Positions 43,567-51,714 of a stretch of 55,896 nt of DNA are shown piece by piece. The position numbers and the translations under genes are program-made. Source of the DNA: Spirochaetota bacterium (GTDB taxonomy: Bacteria > Spirochaetota > Spirochaetia > SZUA-6); the NCBI GenBank assembly GCA_013151965.1, contig JAADHF010000073.1:1-55896 (forward strand), read 5' to 3'. Position 1 is the first letter of the stretch; each line of letters opens with the position of its first letter. The notes under the pieces were generated by a model. That model did not search any database. It worked only from the letters and a program-made list of their open reading frames with translations, and was not told where the DNA came from.

Positions 43567-44247
43567 ATGGATAGAGAAGATATGAGAAAGATTAACGGTT
43601 CCGCGGGGGACAGGGATTATACAGCCGAAGAGGATACAATATCTCTGCTCGACCTGTTCGCGGTACTCGTTAAAAGAAGAAGATTAATAATATGGTCAAC
43701 TCTTATCGCCGCACTGTTTATAGTGAGCTTTTCTATACTGACGATTAAACTTCCCCCGGATTCCAGATGGAACTACCTGCCGAATATTTACAAACCAAAG
43801 GTGGAAGTTCTTGTAAAGGCAGGCTCGCAGTCGGGCAGTGCTATAAGCTCCATACTATCCTCCAGCGGCTTAAGTTCTTTGGCGGGCCTTTTAGGCGCCT
43901 CTACAGGCACTAATTCCAGCGCAGAACTCGCACAGGCCCTGCTTAAGGGAAATACAATTAAAGATCAGATAGCAGAGGAATTTAACTTTAAAAAAAGGTA
44001 CAATATTACAAAATATCCAAGGACAACGGAAAGGAAAATAATAAACTCAGCTCTCGATGCGGAGTACGATCCCAAGTCCAATATACTTGAAATAAGCTAT
44101 AAAAGCATAGACCCCGTATTTGCAACGAAGGTTGTAAACAGAATTGTAGAACTGTTAGATAAGAGGTTTAAAGACCTTACACTCGAGAAGGTAAGGCAGA
44201 AAAAGAAATTTTTAGAGGAAAGGCTCGATGCGGTTCGATGCGGTTAA
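43567..44247 (+). CDS. Wzz/chain-length determinant, N-terminal part (frameshifted)
   Basis: First 226 codons of a polysaccharide co-polymerase (Wzz family), with an N-terminal membrane helix near residues 41-61 (LIIWSTLIAALFIVSFSILT) and the Wzz periplasmic domain. The frame ends early at TAA 44245-44247, directly after a perfect 10-bp tandem duplication. Removing one copy restores a continuous frame through the second half. It starts after ATAAGGAGAAACG. As it stands this part has the first membrane helix but lacks the coiled-coil stalk end and C-terminal helix, so chain-length control is probably lost unless the halves associate. Confidence 0.85.
   Translation: MDREDMRKINGSAGDRDYTAEEDTISLLDLFAVLVKRRRLIIWSTLIAALFIVSFSILTIKLPPDSRWNYLPNIYKPKVEVLVKAGSQSGSAISSILSSSGLSSLAGLLGASTGTNSSAELAQALLKGNTIKDQIAEEFNFKKRYNITKYPRTTERKIINSALDAEYDPKSNILEISYKSIDPVFATKVVNRIVELLDKRFKDLTLEKVRQKKKFLEERLDAVRCG
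44226..44245 (+). repeat. 10-bp perfect tandem duplication causing the wzz frameshift
   Basis: CGATGCGGTT occurs twice, at 44226-44235 and 44236-44245. With one copy the reading is R-L-D-A-V-N-T-E-L, continuous with the downstream frame; with two copies translation ends at 44247. This is the signature of slipped-strand duplication. Confidence 0.9.
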
Positions 44248-44863
44248 TACTGAGCTTAAAACCGCTCAGGACAAAATGGTTAATTACCAGAAAAAGTACG
44301 GCATTATCGACCTCGCCGCCCAGGCAGAGTCTCATATTAAAATGATCTCGGATTTAACCTCCCGGGTTTACAGTAAAGAAATAGAACTTCAGAATCTAAA
44401 GGAATACTTAAAAGATACGGACCCCCAGGTTGTCAGGTTAAAAAATGAAATAAATACTACAAAACAGCTTATTTCAGAGTTAAGAAGGGGCTTTCAGGAA
44501 TTTTCAGGGGAAACCATTCCTCAGGAAAAACTTCCTGCAGTGTCCGCGGAATACCTCAATTTAAAAAGGGACCTTACCATTCAGGAAACAATCTACGGCA
44601 TGTTAAGACAGCAGTACGAGGCTGCAAAAATAGAAGAGACGGATACATCCCAGACATTCCAGGTCATAGAAAAGGCCGAGGTCCCGGAAGTTAAATCAAG
44701 CCCCAGCAGGTCAAAAATCAGTATTATTTTTACCATTACAGTATTTTTTCTTGCAGTTTTTATCGCTTTTATCAAGGAATACTTTGCCAGGGTAAAAAAA
44801 GACCCGGTCGAGGCGGCAAAATTAAACGAAATAATGAGTATGCTGAAGAGAAAAAAAAGGTAA
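44228..44863 (+). CDS. Wzz/chain-length determinant, C-terminal part (frameshifted)
   Basis: Second part (211 codons) of the broken Wzz gene: a long helical/coiled-coil region (MISDLTSRVYSKEIELQNLK) and the C-terminal membrane helix SIIFTITVFFLAVFIAF preceded by the Wzz motif KAEVPEVKSSPSR. It overlaps the first part by 20 bp. An internal AGGAAAGG lies about five bases before ATG 44228, so this half might be translated separately. The NusG paralogue begins directly after the stop codon. Confidence 0.85.
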   Translation: MRFDAVNTELKTAQDKMVNYQKKYGIIDLAAQAESHIKMISDLTSRVYSKEIELQNLKEYLKDTDPQVVRLKNEINTTKQLISELRRGFQEFSGETIPQEKLPAVSAEYLNLKRDLTIQETIYGMLRQQYEAAKIEETDTSQTFQVIEKAEVPEVKSSPSRSKISIIFTITVFFLAVFIAFIKEYFARVKKDPVEAAKLNEIMSMLKRKKR

Positions 44864-45382
44864 ATGCCTCTCTTTGTAGTACAGGTTAAAACAGGCGGTG
44901 AAGAATTATTTCTAAAGAGAGCCAGACAGGCCGCAGACAACAGCGGAATATCCTTTCTGTGGCCGAGAAGAACATTGCGCGTAAGACGCAGAGGAAGGTG
45001 GAGGCATGTAGTTGCGTCCCTTTACCCCGGTTATATCTTTATCGAAGCGGAGAAAATTAATACGGAACTGTACTGGACATTACGCAGAGTAACCGGGTTT
45101 TCCCATTTTTTAAAGGACAATCACAACATACAGCCGCTTTCGTTAAAGGACCAGAAAGTACTGAAACATTTTATCTCCTTCGGCGAGATAATTGAAAAAT
45201 CAAAGGTTTCCTTTGATGAAAATGACAGAATCCGGATTATATCCGGCCCTTTAAAGGGACTCGAAGGGTTGATTGTTAAGATCAACAGGAGGAAAGGCAG
45301 AATAAAAATCAAGATGAATCTGTACGAAAACACATTCTTAGTGGACCTCGGGTTTGAAGTAGTCGAAACTTTAAAAAAATGA
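44864..45382 (+). CDS. NusG-family antiterminator, LoaP/RfaH-like
   Basis: A 172-aa NusG paralogue: N-terminal NGN domain (LFVVQVKTGGEELFLKRARQ, SLYPGYIFIEAE, TGFSHFLKD) and C-terminal KOW domain (DRIRIISGPLKGLEGLIVKI). Its place in a polysaccharide cluster and its divergence from housekeeping NusG suggest a specialised antiterminator such as LoaP or UpxY, which let RNA polymerase pass through terminators in long biosynthetic operons. The ATG abuts the wzz stop codon. No adjacent ops-like element or terminator is evident. Confidence 0.85.
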   Translation: MPLFVVQVKTGGEELFLKRARQAADNSGISFLWPRRTLRVRRRGRWRHVVASLYPGYIFIEAEKINTELYWTLRRVTGFSHFLKDNHNIQPLSLKDQKVLKHFISFGEIIEKSKVSFDENDRIRIISGPLKGLEGLIVKINRRKGRIKIKMNLYENTFLVDLGFEVVETLKK

Positions 45383-45420
45383 AAACACTTACAATACATA
45401 TTCAAATTCCGAAAATCAAA

Positions 45421-45426
45421 TATAAT
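45421..45426 (+). promoter_or_regulatory. -10 box before the CapD-like gene
   Basis: A perfect TATAAT ends 11 nt before ATG 45438; the -35 region is weak. There is no Shine-Dalgarno sequence, so this may be an internal promoter giving a leader of about 5 nt. Confidence 0.35.
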
Positions 45427-45437
45427 GGTATATCGAT

Positions 45438-46919
45438 ATGATTAAACGCAGTGAGAACAGAATATACATAGTCGGCGCCGGATTTACCGGGACAACCATA
45501 GCGGAAGAAATTCGAAAAAAAAAGATATTCGGACGTGTGGTTGCATTTCTGGATGACGACTATGAAAAAATCGGAAAAAAAATAAATAACGTTCCGATCC
45601 TCGGGCCTCTCGAGGCGGTTATCGAAATTCTAAAAACAACCCCTGCGGACGAAGCAATCATAGCGGTTCCGGGTTCCACAAAGGAAGAATTAAAGAGAAT
45701 ATACAGTACACTTAAAAGAGCCGAATTTTCGAAGATCAAAATTGTGCCCCGTGTTTCCCAGATTTTAGAGGATGAAGCCCATCTTATACAGGCCCGGGAA
45801 ATAAACCCGGAAGATCTCCTTGCCAGGAGTCCTGTTAAAGTTAATCTTAAAGCAAGTTTATCCTATCTGCGCGGCAAAAGGGTTCTCGTTACCGGGGCCG
45901 GAGGCAGTATCGGAAGCGAACTTTCCAGGCAGCTCCTCTCCGGAGGCGCCGAACGGCTCTACCTCTTCGGACACGGCGAAAACAGTATCTATGAGATAGA
46001 GAGGGAATTAAAACTGCTTCAGGAAGAAGGAATAGGCGAAAAAGCAACGATAGTTCCCATAATCGGTGAAATACAGGACCGGGAATATGTTATGTTTCTC
46101 CTTAAGAGACTTAATGCGAATGTTGTATTTCATACCGCTGCACACAAGCACGTACCCTTATTAGAGGCCAATCCTGTGGAAGCGGTAAAAAACAATGTCT
46201 TCGGAACAAAGAATATCGTCGATGCATCACGCAAAACCGAAGTCGAAAGATTTGTTTTTATTTCCACGGATAAAGCCGTTGAACCGGGTAATGTTTACGG
46301 TGCAACAAAACTTATTGCCGAAGAGATAGTACTTAAAGAAGGTAAAAGCGGAAATAAATTCCTTGTCGTACGTTTCGGAAATGTTTTGGGATCGAGGGGA
46401 AGTATTCTCCCCCTCTTTCAGAAACAGATTTTTAAGGGAGGGCCGATTACCATTACACATCCGGATACAAAACGTTTCTTTATGACAATTCCGGAAGCTT
46501 CCTCTTTAGTTCTAAAAGCCGGAGGAGTAGGTGAGGGCGGAACCCTGTATCTGCTCGATATGGGAGAACCGGTCCTTATTAAAGAACTTGCAGAACAGAT
46601 GATCCGCTTTTACGGCTATGAACCCGAGAAGGAAATTAAGCTCATATTTACAGGATTAAGGCCCGGTGAAAAACTCAACGAAAAATTATGGACAGAAGGT
46701 GAAATTCCAAAGGCTACCGAATCCGACAAAATATTAAAACTTCACCGGAATAAACTCCTCATAAACGGTAATTTAAAACCTCTGATAGAAAAACTTGCTC
46801 CGATATGCTTTTTCTCAAGGGATAACCATAAAATGTTCAGAAACAGACGGTACTTAAAAGAGGTACTTAAAGAAGCAATACCGGGAATCAGAATCGACGA
46901 TAACGAACCGGAATATTAG
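45438..46919 (+). CDS. CapD-like nucleoside-diphosphate-sugar dehydratase/epimerase
   Basis: A 493-aa soluble enzyme. Residues 1-140 form a CoA-binding/Rossmann-like domain (RIYIVGAGFTGTTIAEEIR); the SDR domain starts near 145 with RVLVTGAGGSIGSELSRQLL. The catalytic region is FISTDKAVEPGNVYGATKLI (S276, T277, D278, K279, Y287, K291). Membrane CapD/PglF enzymes usually have four N-terminal helices and Met at the position of Y287; both differ here. Likely reaction is UDP-sugar 4,6-dehydration or epimerisation supplying the aminotransferase encoded next. Confidence 0.88.
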   Translation: MIKRSENRIYIVGAGFTGTTIAEEIRKKKIFGRVVAFLDDDYEKIGKKINNVPILGPLEAVIEILKTTPADEAIIAVPGSTKEELKRIYSTLKRAEFSKIKIVPRVSQILEDEAHLIQAREINPEDLLARSPVKVNLKASLSYLRGKRVLVTGAGGSIGSELSRQLLSGGAERLYLFGHGENSIYEIERELKLLQEEGIGEKATIVPIIGEIQDREYVMFLLKRLNANVVFHTAAHKHVPLLEANPVEAVKNNVFGTKNIVDASRKTEVERFVFISTDKAVEPGNVYGATKLIAEEIVLKEGKSGNKFLVVRFGNVLGSRGSILPLFQKQIFKGGPITITHPDTKRFFMTIPEASSLVLKAGGVGEGGTLYLLDMGEPVLIKELAEQMIRFYGYEPEKEIKLIFTGLRPGEKLNEKLWTEGEIPKATESDKILKLHRNKLLINGNLKPLIEKLAPICFFSRDNHKMFRNRRYLKEVLKEAIPGIRIDDNEPEY

Positions 46920-46931
46920 CGGCTGTATAAG

Positions 46932-48143
46932 ATGAAAGAGAAACCAGATTTTATTCCTTTTACAAAACCGGATATAGGGAGGAAAGAGGAAAAGGCGGTA
47001 ATCGAGGTACTTCGTTCGGGCTGGCTTACCACAGGAAAAAAGACAGAACAGTTCGAGAGTGAATTTGCCGAATTTACGGGCACAAAATATTCTCTTGCAT
47101 TAAACTCGGCGACAGCAGGACTGCACCTTGCGCTGGAAGCGATAGGTGTTAAAAGAGGAGATAGGGTTATTACGACTCCCTATACCTTTGCATCTACAGG
47201 AGAAGTAATACGTTACCTCGGAGCTGACCCGCTCTTTGCGGATATCGAGGAAGATACGGGAAACATCGATCCCGGCCTGCTTCTTAAAACACTGGCACAA
47301 CTTTCGAAAAATGAGGTAAAAAAAGTAAAAGCGGTTATCCCGGTCCACTTTGCAGGGCTTCCCTGTGCCATGGAGAGAATTGTTGAAATTGCGGAGAATT
47401 ACAATTTAATCATAATAGAGGATTCCGCACACGCATTTCCGGTAAAATTAGGCAGGGGAAAGTATAGGGATAATTTTGCCGGCACCGTGGGAACGGCCGG
47501 AGTTTATTCATTCTATGCCACAAAACCCATAACTACCGGTGAAGGAGGCATGCTCGTTACAAAGGACCGGTCAATTGCAGAACGTATAAGGATAATGCGC
47601 CTCCACGGAATAGACAGGGATGTATTTCACCGCTACAATTCACCTAAGAGCCTGTGGAAATACGACATTGTAGCCCCGGGATTTAAATACAATATGACGG
47701 ATATTGCAGCAGCCATAGGACTCGTGCAGCTGCAAAAGGCGTTTAAACTTCTGGAGAAAAGAAGGGCTGTTGCAAAAAAATATATCGGTGCACTTTCCCG
47801 GTATGACTTTATAGATATTCCCCGCTTCCGCACAGACCATGCATGGCATCTCTTTGTAATTAGAATAAACGCGGATAAGCTGTCCATCAACAGGGATGAA
47901 TTTATCGGGCATTTAAGAGAAGCCGGAGTAGGGATATCCGTCCATTTTATACCGCTTCATATTATGACCTATTACAGAAAAAAATACGGATACAGGGCGG
48001 AGGATTTTCCCGCAAGTTATAAAAAGTATGCGGCTTCTATCAGCATTCCGATCTACCCGGGTTTAACGGATGATGAAGTCGGACGGATAACGGATACAAT
48101 TATCAGAATCGGAAAACAATTCCATAAGCGTACTGTTTCATGA
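46932..48143 (+). CDS. DegT/DnrJ/EryC1/StrS-family sugar aminotransferase
   Basis: A 403-aa PLP-dependent enzyme that aminates a 4-keto or 3-keto nucleotide sugar. PLP lysine is K198 in SFYATKPITTGEGG; D164 in IIEDSAHAF binds the pyridine nitrogen; the N-terminal motif GWLTTGKKTEQFESEFAEF is typical. The 12-bp gap behind the dehydratase supports a two-step dehydrate-then-aminate route to an amino sugar. Its stop overlaps the radA start by 4 bp (ATGA). Confidence 0.92.
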   Translation: MKEKPDFIPFTKPDIGRKEEKAVIEVLRSGWLTTGKKTEQFESEFAEFTGTKYSLALNSATAGLHLALEAIGVKRGDRVITTPYTFASTGEVIRYLGADPLFADIEEDTGNIDPGLLLKTLAQLSKNEVKKVKAVIPVHFAGLPCAMERIVEIAENYNLIIIEDSAHAFPVKLGRGKYRDNFAGTVGTAGVYSFYATKPITTGEGGMLVTKDRSIAERIRIMRLHGIDRDVFHRYNSPKSLWKYDIVAPGFKYNMTDIAAAIGLVQLQKAFKLLEKRRAVAKKYIGALSRYDFIDIPRFRTDHAWHLFVIRINADKLSINRDEFIGHLREAGVGISVHFIPLHIMTYYRKKYGYRAEDFPASYKKYAASISIPIYPGLTDDEVGRITDTIIRIGKQFHKRTVS

Positions 48144-49543
48144 AAGAAAAAACTATTTTCGAGTGTAAAACATGCGGCCATAAAGAACCGCGCTGGCTCG
48201 GAAGATGCCCGGAATGCGGAAGCTGGAACGGTTTTGAGGAAAAGAAGGGACCTGTCAAAAACAGGAAACAGAGCGAACACGGCACTGCGGTATCCATCCC
48301 CCTGTCTTCCATAAGCAATGAGGAGGAGATGCGCCTGTCATCCGGAATAAACGAAATCGACAGGGTTTTAGGCGGCGGCATCATGAAGGGCTCTGCGGTC
48401 CTTGTCGGGGGAGAACCGGGAATAGGAAAATCCACCCTTATGCTTCAGCTTGCAGCTTCGGTTAATACAAACGGCCGGATTCTATACGTGTCCGGGGAGG
48501 AATCTCCGGGACAGATTAAAGTAAGAGCGGAACGTTTAAATATTTCCAGCGAAAATATAGAGGTTTTATCGGAGACGGAACTAAACTCCATAGTTAATGT
48601 ACTTAACAATGTAAAACCCGTACTTGTTATTGCAGACTCGATACAGACCCTTCACTCTTCGGAAATAGATTCTTCTCCGGGGAATGTAAACCAGATCAAA
48701 TACTGTACGCGGCAGTTAATAGAATACATAAAAACGAGAAACATCGTGCTTTTTCTTGTGGCACATGTAACAAAGGAAGGCATAATTGCCGGGCCCAAGA
48801 TTGCAGAACACATGGTAGATACCGTCCTCTACTTCGACCATGGAGAAGCAGGGGTAAGGATGTTACGGTCAGTAAAGAACAGATTCGGATCGGTGGATGA
48901 AATCGGCCTGTTTACCATGACCGAAACAGGCCTTAAAGAGATAAGAAATCCCGTTGACGCATTTATTATGCACAGAAATTTAACAGGTGAAAATAAAGAG
49001 CTTCCTCCCGGCATTACCACTGCTATTGTATATGAAGGCACAAGGGTTTATTTTGTGGAAATACAGAGCCTTGTAGTCCCGGCAAAAGCGGGAATATCGA
49101 GAATATTCTCCGATACAATAGATTCAAGAAGAATATCAAGAATTGCAGCCGTACTTGAAAAGCATGTAAAACTTAAATTAAGCAGTATGGATATCTATGT
49201 TACGATTGCAGGCGGTATTCATGTCAACGAAGTCGGAATTGAACTTCCAATAGCTCTTTCCATTTATTCGGCACGAATAAATGTACCCCTCCCGCCCAAT
49301 ATGGCATCTGCAGGCGAGGTAAGCCTGTCCGGCGAACTAAGGCCCGTTTCGCATATGGAAAGGCGGATAAAAACGGGAGCGGATCTCGGCATAAGAAGAA
49401 TAATCATCCCTGTAAATTCAAAGCTTAAAACGGAACAGAGGTACGGCAAATTCATAACCGCAGCAGCTACATTAAGGGAATCGGTTAAAACGGTTTTCAG
49501 TAAGATGAGTACCGGCCCGCAGGATACTTTTAAAAAAATATGA
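48140..49543 (+). CDS. radA: DNA repair protein RadA
   Basis: RecA-like helicase/branch-migration factor of 467 aa. Four-cysteine zinc motif at C9, C12, C23 and C26 (CKTCG and CPECG); Walker A GEPGIGKST (91-99); RadA-specific KNRFGSVDEIGLF; C-terminal Lon-protease-like domain (GGIHVNEVGIELPIALSIYSA) without the catalytic pair needed for proteolysis. It overlaps the aminotransferase gene by 4 bp, so a repair gene is translationally coupled to sugar biosynthesis, most likely just by read-through linkage. Confidence 0.96.
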   Translation: MKEKTIFECKTCGHKEPRWLGRCPECGSWNGFEEKKGPVKNRKQSEHGTAVSIPLSSISNEEEMRLSSGINEIDRVLGGGIMKGSAVLVGGEPGIGKSTLMLQLAASVNTNGRILYVSGEESPGQIKVRAERLNISSENIEVLSETELNSIVNVLNNVKPVLVIADSIQTLHSSEIDSSPGNVNQIKYCTRQLIEYIKTRNIVLFLVAHVTKEGIIAGPKIAEHMVDTVLYFDHGEAGVRMLRSVKNRFGSVDEIGLFTMTETGLKEIRNPVDAFIMHRNLTGENKELPPGITTAIVYEGTRVYFVEIQSLVVPAKAGISRIFSDTIDSRRISRIAAVLEKHVKLKLSSMDIYVTIAGGIHVNEVGIELPIALSIYSARINVPLPPNMASAGEVSLSGELRPVSHMERRIKTGADLGIRRIIIPVNSKLKTEQRYGKFITAAATLRESVKTVFSKMSTGPQDTFKKI

Positions 49544-49572
49544 CGGAATACGCGGAGAGGTCTTTTGTAAAA

Positions 49573-50556
49573 CTACTCGATTCCGGTAAGTGCTTTTATA
49601 TACTGGAGGCGTTCGTAATACTCCGGCCGGTCGTTTTCCGCCTGCGACAGTTTACCCCTGAAATCATCTATTCCGTCAAATTTCTGCTCTTTCATCCATT
49701 CTTCTATTCTCTCTAAAATCCTGCTGATCTGCTCTATCCCGTTAAGAAAGAGAGTGGAGCATACCTGAACAGCATTTACACCCGCAAGAAGCATTTTAAC
49801 CGCTCCGTCACCATCGTGGACTCCGGTAGAAGCCGACATATCACATCCGACCCGGCTGTACAGAATAGCCGCCCACCGCAGGGGAACATTGATTTCCGCA
49901 GGTGTGCTGAACCTGTACCCGGCTTTTAAGGACAGTGAATTAACATCTATATCGAGCTGATAAAAACGGTTAAAAAGTACAAGTGCATCCGCACCCGCTT
50001 TACTTAAGCCTTCGGCTATCCCTGTAAGAAAGGTAAAGTACGGTCCTATCTTCACTGCAACCGGCAGACCTATAGCCCCTCTTATACCATTTACAATATT
50101 TATATACAATTTTTCCACTTTTTCTGATGTTCCGCTGATAGTTCCCGGCATAACCGCAATATTCAGTTCCAGCGCATCCGCACCTGCGGCTTCTATTTCT
50201 TTTGCATAATCCGACCACCACTTCGGAGAAACACAGTTTAAGCTTGCAATAACCGGTATATCGACGTATTTTTTAGCATTCTCTATAAGTTTAAGGTATT
50301 CCTTCGGCCCGAGCAGCATACCCATCCGTCTTACATAGTCGACAGCTTCGGGATGAGAATAGAGCTGTGCCGCTCCCTCCAACTTATAAGTCTCCGAACT
50401 GATCTGCTCTTCGAAGAGCGATTTTAATACAACGGCAGAAGCACCGCCGTCTGCACAGCGCTTAACACCATCTGTTGTCTGTGTTAAACTTGAACTGGAA
50501 ACGATAACCGGGTTTTTTAAGTCCAGGCCCATATATTTAACGGACAGATCAGGCAT
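49573..50556 (-). CDS. dihydroorotate dehydrogenase-like flavoprotein
   Basis: A 327-aa TIM-barrel FMN protein related to PyrD/PreA. Motifs include LSVKYMGLDLKNPVIVSSSS, VVLKSLFEEQI, PVIASLNCVSPKWWSDY, ALELNIAVMPGTISG and LPVAVKIGPYFT. The class 1 PyrD active-site region differs, so orotate production is uncertain; the gene family is often annotated as DHODH-like without pyrB/pyrC partners. It precedes no other pyrimidine gene here; the upstream neighbour, adenosine deaminase, ends 11 bp away in the same direction, so they may be co-transcribed. Confidence 0.88.
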   Translation of the reverse strand: MPDLSVKYMGLDLKNPVIVSSSSLTQTTDGVKRCADGGASAVVLKSLFEEQISSETYKLEGAAQLYSHPEAVDYVRRMGMLLGPKEYLKLIENAKKYVDIPVIASLNCVSPKWWSDYAKEIEAAGADALELNIAVMPGTISGTSEKVEKLYINIVNGIRGAIGLPVAVKIGPYFTFLTGIAEGLSKAGADALVLFNRFYQLDIDVNSLSLKAGYRFSTPAEINVPLRWAAILYSRVGCDMSASTGVHDGDGAVKMLLAGVNAVQVCSTLFLNGIEQISRILERIEEWMKEQKFDGIDDFRGKLSQAENDRPEYYERLQYIKALTGIE

Positions 50557-50567
50557 ATGTATCTCCT

Positions 50568-51647
50568 TTACAAAAGAGGATTGGTTTCCTCCCTGATTTT
50601 AGCAAAAGCGGGCTTTAAAATATCATATATAATTCTTATTCTTTCATCATAGTGTATAAATGCCGATTTCATGGCATTTATTGTAATCTTCTCGATGCCG
50701 CGTAAGTCCAGGTTAAAGTATTTAACGGCGATTTCGAACTCCTTTGTCAAATTGGTATTGCTCATCAACCTGTTGTCCGTACTTAACATTACCCGAAAGT
50801 GATTCCTGAAATATATATGAAACGGATGTTCGTCGAAGGATTTTGCAGCTCCTGTCTGAATATTGGAAGAGAGGCACATTTCGAGAGGTATACGCTTATC
50901 CCTGATAAAGTGCGAAAGAGATCCCATTTTTTCTATCCGGGTACCATGTACAACCATGTCCTCTACCAGGCGTGCAGCGTGCCCTATCCTGTGGGCGCCG
51001 CATATCTGAACTGCCTGCCAGATAGATTCCATTCCAAAGGCTTCTCCCGCATGTATTGTTATATTAAAATTCTTACTTCTTATATACTCAAAAGCATCGA
51101 GATGTTTTTTAGGCGGATGCCCGTATTCATCGCCTGCCAGATCGAACCCGACTACTCCCCGCCCCCGAAATGCAACGGCAAGCTCTGCGGTTTCCAGCGA
51201 CACCCTCTGATCGCGCATTGCACAGAGGATTAATCCGTACTCCACTCCTGTTTTCTTTTTTCCTTCCTCCAGCCCCTCTATCACGGATTCCACTACGGTT
51301 TCCAGGTTTAATCCCTTCTGCAGATTTAAAATCGGTGCAAATCTGATCTCCGCATAAACAACATTCTCCAGGGCAAGATCCTCGATCGCCTCACGCGCGA
51401 CTCTCTTTAGCGCCTCCTTTGTCTGAAGCACGGAAAGTGTAACGCCGAATCCTTCCAGGTAAAGGGCAAGACTCTTCCTGTCCGCACCCCTGTGAAACCA
51501 ATCTTCAAGTTCTTCCGCATCGTAAGAGGGGAGCCCGACCCCGTACTCTTTTGCAAGCTCAATAATAGTGGAAGGCCTTAAACCTCCGTCAAAATGGTCG
51601 TGCAGTTCCACCTTGGGGAGTTTTTTAATCATATCCTTTGTTACCAT
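50568..51647 (-). CDS. add: adenosine deaminase
   Basis: Deaminates adenosine and deoxyadenosine to inosine forms, purine salvage in the cytoplasm. At 359 aa it has the family's usual length. Zinc ligands are in VELHDHFDGGLRP (two His), HAGEAFG (His plus catalytic Glu) and LSTDNRLMSNTNLT (Asp). HRIGHAARL carries the catalytic His. The variant STDN in place of STDDP is common to one bacterial subgroup. In this chromosome it complements the BMP nucleoside importer, though the two are not adjacent. AAAGGAGG is 13 bp upstream of the start. Confidence 0.92.
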   Translation of the reverse strand: MVTKDMIKKLPKVELHDHFDGGLRPSTIIELAKEYGVGLPSYDAEELEDWFHRGADRKSLALYLEGFGVTLSVLQTKEALKRVAREAIEDLALENVVYAEIRFAPILNLQKGLNLETVVESVIEGLEEGKKKTGVEYGLILCAMRDQRVSLETAELAVAFRGRGVVGFDLAGDEYGHPPKKHLDAFEYIRSKNFNITIHAGEAFGMESIWQAVQICGAHRIGHAARLVEDMVVHGTRIEKMGSLSHFIRDKRIPLEMCLSSNIQTGAAKSFDEHPFHIYFRNHFRVMLSTDNRLMSNTNLTKEFEIAVKYFNLDLRGIEKITINAMKSAFIHYDERIRIIYDILKPAFAKIREETNPLL

Positions 51648-51714
51648 GGAGTAATATTATCCTCCTTTCCGCTTCCTTACAAGTAAGACTGCACAAACCC
51701 TGTTAAAGTGGAGA

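Noticed and set aside
44214..44247. Programmed frameshift in wzz
   Set aside because: There is no slippery heptamer; a 10-bp exact duplication fully accounts for the frame change.
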